Part shown: piece after piece, positions 13,829-14,084 of the stretch
Numbering within the stretch: position 1 is the stretch's first letter
Layout: every line of letters begins with the position of its first letter
Source of the DNA: Bacteroidetes bacterium UBA3022
GTDB taxonomy: Bacteria; Bacteroidota; Bacteroidia; Chitinophagales; BACL12
Reading direction: 5' to 3'
NCBI GenBank assembly: GCA_002346225.1
Contig: DDYY01000079.1
Span: 161,374-175,457, forward strand
Length of the DNA stretch: 14,084 bases
The notes under the pieces: generated by a model
Told to the model about the DNA's origin: nothing
What the model saw: only the letters and a program-made list of their open reading frames with translations
Database searches by the model: none
Translations under genes and position numbers: made by a program

Positions 13829-14084
13829 ATAATTGGGTTTTTAGATGACTTAAAAGTTAAAATTTCCCCAAATTATAGACTAATTATAATGTTAATGATT
13901 TTAGTATTTTCTATTAATATTTTTTCTATTGAAATAAATCGAACAGGATTAGCTTTTTTAAATTCTTGGCTAGAAAATAATATATTTCAATTATGTTTTG
14001 TATTGTTATGTTTTTTATTTATTATTAATGGCTCAAATTTAATTGATGGTTTTAATGGCCTGCTAATTTCTCATTTTATAATAA
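13829..14084 (+). CDS. MraY/WecA-family polyprenyl-phosphate sugar-1-phosphate transferase, internal fragment (both ends missing)
   Basis: A frame with no start codon runs 85 codons from 13829 off the right edge of the window. It opens IIGFLDDLKVKISPNYRL: the GF(L/I)DDL motif carries the paired aspartates that bind magnesium in MraY/WecA enzymes, and the following RL is also conserved. After hydrophobic segments (about 19-32 and 53-66) comes INGSNLIDGFNGLL (66-79), the second family signature (N.xDGxxGL). Such enzymes transfer a sugar-1-phosphate from a UDP-sugar to undecaprenyl phosphate at the inner membrane, starting O-antigen, teichoic acid or peptidoglycan synthesis. The N-terminal part expected before GFLDD is absent: the frame meets a stop at 13814-13816 and the start of a different gene on the other strand. 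GC content here is about 20% by my count, far below the rest, with nearly all third positions A or T. The wording NGSNLIDGFNGLL looks more like Proteobacteria than Bacteroidota, at low certainty. Likely a chimeric join or a recombination breakpoint. Confidence 0.75.
   Translation, partial: MIGFLDDLKVKISPNYRLIIMLMILVFSINIFSIEINRTGLAFLNSWLENNIFQLCFVLLCFLFIINGSNLIDGFNGLLISHFII

Noticed and set aside
1..14084. tRNA, rRNA, transposase or insertion-sequence genes, and defence or toxin-antitoxin systems
   Set aside because: I looked on both strands and saw no cloverleaf-like sequence, no transposase motif, and no gene pair typical of these systems. The CPBP protease alone is not evidence of an immunity locus.

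Overview
The window looks like chromosomal DNA of a Bacteroidota bacterium, probably an environmental or metagenome-derived one of the Chitinophagia/Saprospiria type. The evidence is a SusB-like GH97 alpha-glucosidase lipoprotein, a secreted GH13 pullulanase-like enzyme, a Bacteroidota-type -7 promoter element (TATCTTTG), and few recognisable Shine-Dalgarno sequences. No SusC/SusD pair, rRNA, tRNA, transposase or CRISPR array is visible. The last ~255 bases differ from the rest: their GC content falls to about 20% by my count, and they encode a piece of an unrelated membrane transferase.

Layout. 1-220: one full copy of an interspersed non-coding repeat, which abuts the stop codon of the first gene. 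218-7562 (all minus strand): a secreted GH13 pullulanase-like enzyme, an FkbM-family methyltransferase and a WaaG-like GT4 glycosyltransferase, joined by two ATGA stop/start overlaps; then a GH97 alpha-glucosidase lipoprotein and a flavin-binding PPOX-family protein. 7563-8191: divergent intergenic region with a good promoter for the GH13 gene and three or four modules of the repeat. 8192-9721 (+): a SulP anion transporter. It converges on a CPBP/CAAX-type intramembrane protease (9779-10687, -) across a long hairpin terminator. 10826-11791 (+): a zinc-less MDR oxidoreductase. 11830-12473 (-): a small coiled-coil lipoprotein, preceded by a doubtful 72-codon ORF with an ATGA overlap. 12474-13252: mainly repeat modules, including a second full-length repeat copy in the opposite orientation to the one at 1-220, and a terminator. 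13253-13828 (-): an alanine/valine/glycine-rich amphipathic protein of unknown function. 13829-14084 (+): a 5'-truncated MraY/WecA-family sugar-phosphate transferase fragment in very AT-rich DNA.

How the genes work together. GH13 and GH97 form a plausible starch/maltooligosaccharide pair: the secreted GH13 enzyme would cut branched or long alpha-glucans and the GH97 lipoprotein would release glucose from the ends. Translational coupling of the GH13 gene to a methyltransferase and a glycosyltransferase typical of surface glycans is unexpected. The remaining genes look like independent housekeeping or stress functions.

The most notable signals are not protein systems. One is the modular repeat family, which occurs in both orientations and supplies the stop codon of the PPOX gene. 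The other is the abrupt compositional and reading-frame junction near 13829, best explained by an assembly chimera or a recombination breakpoint.
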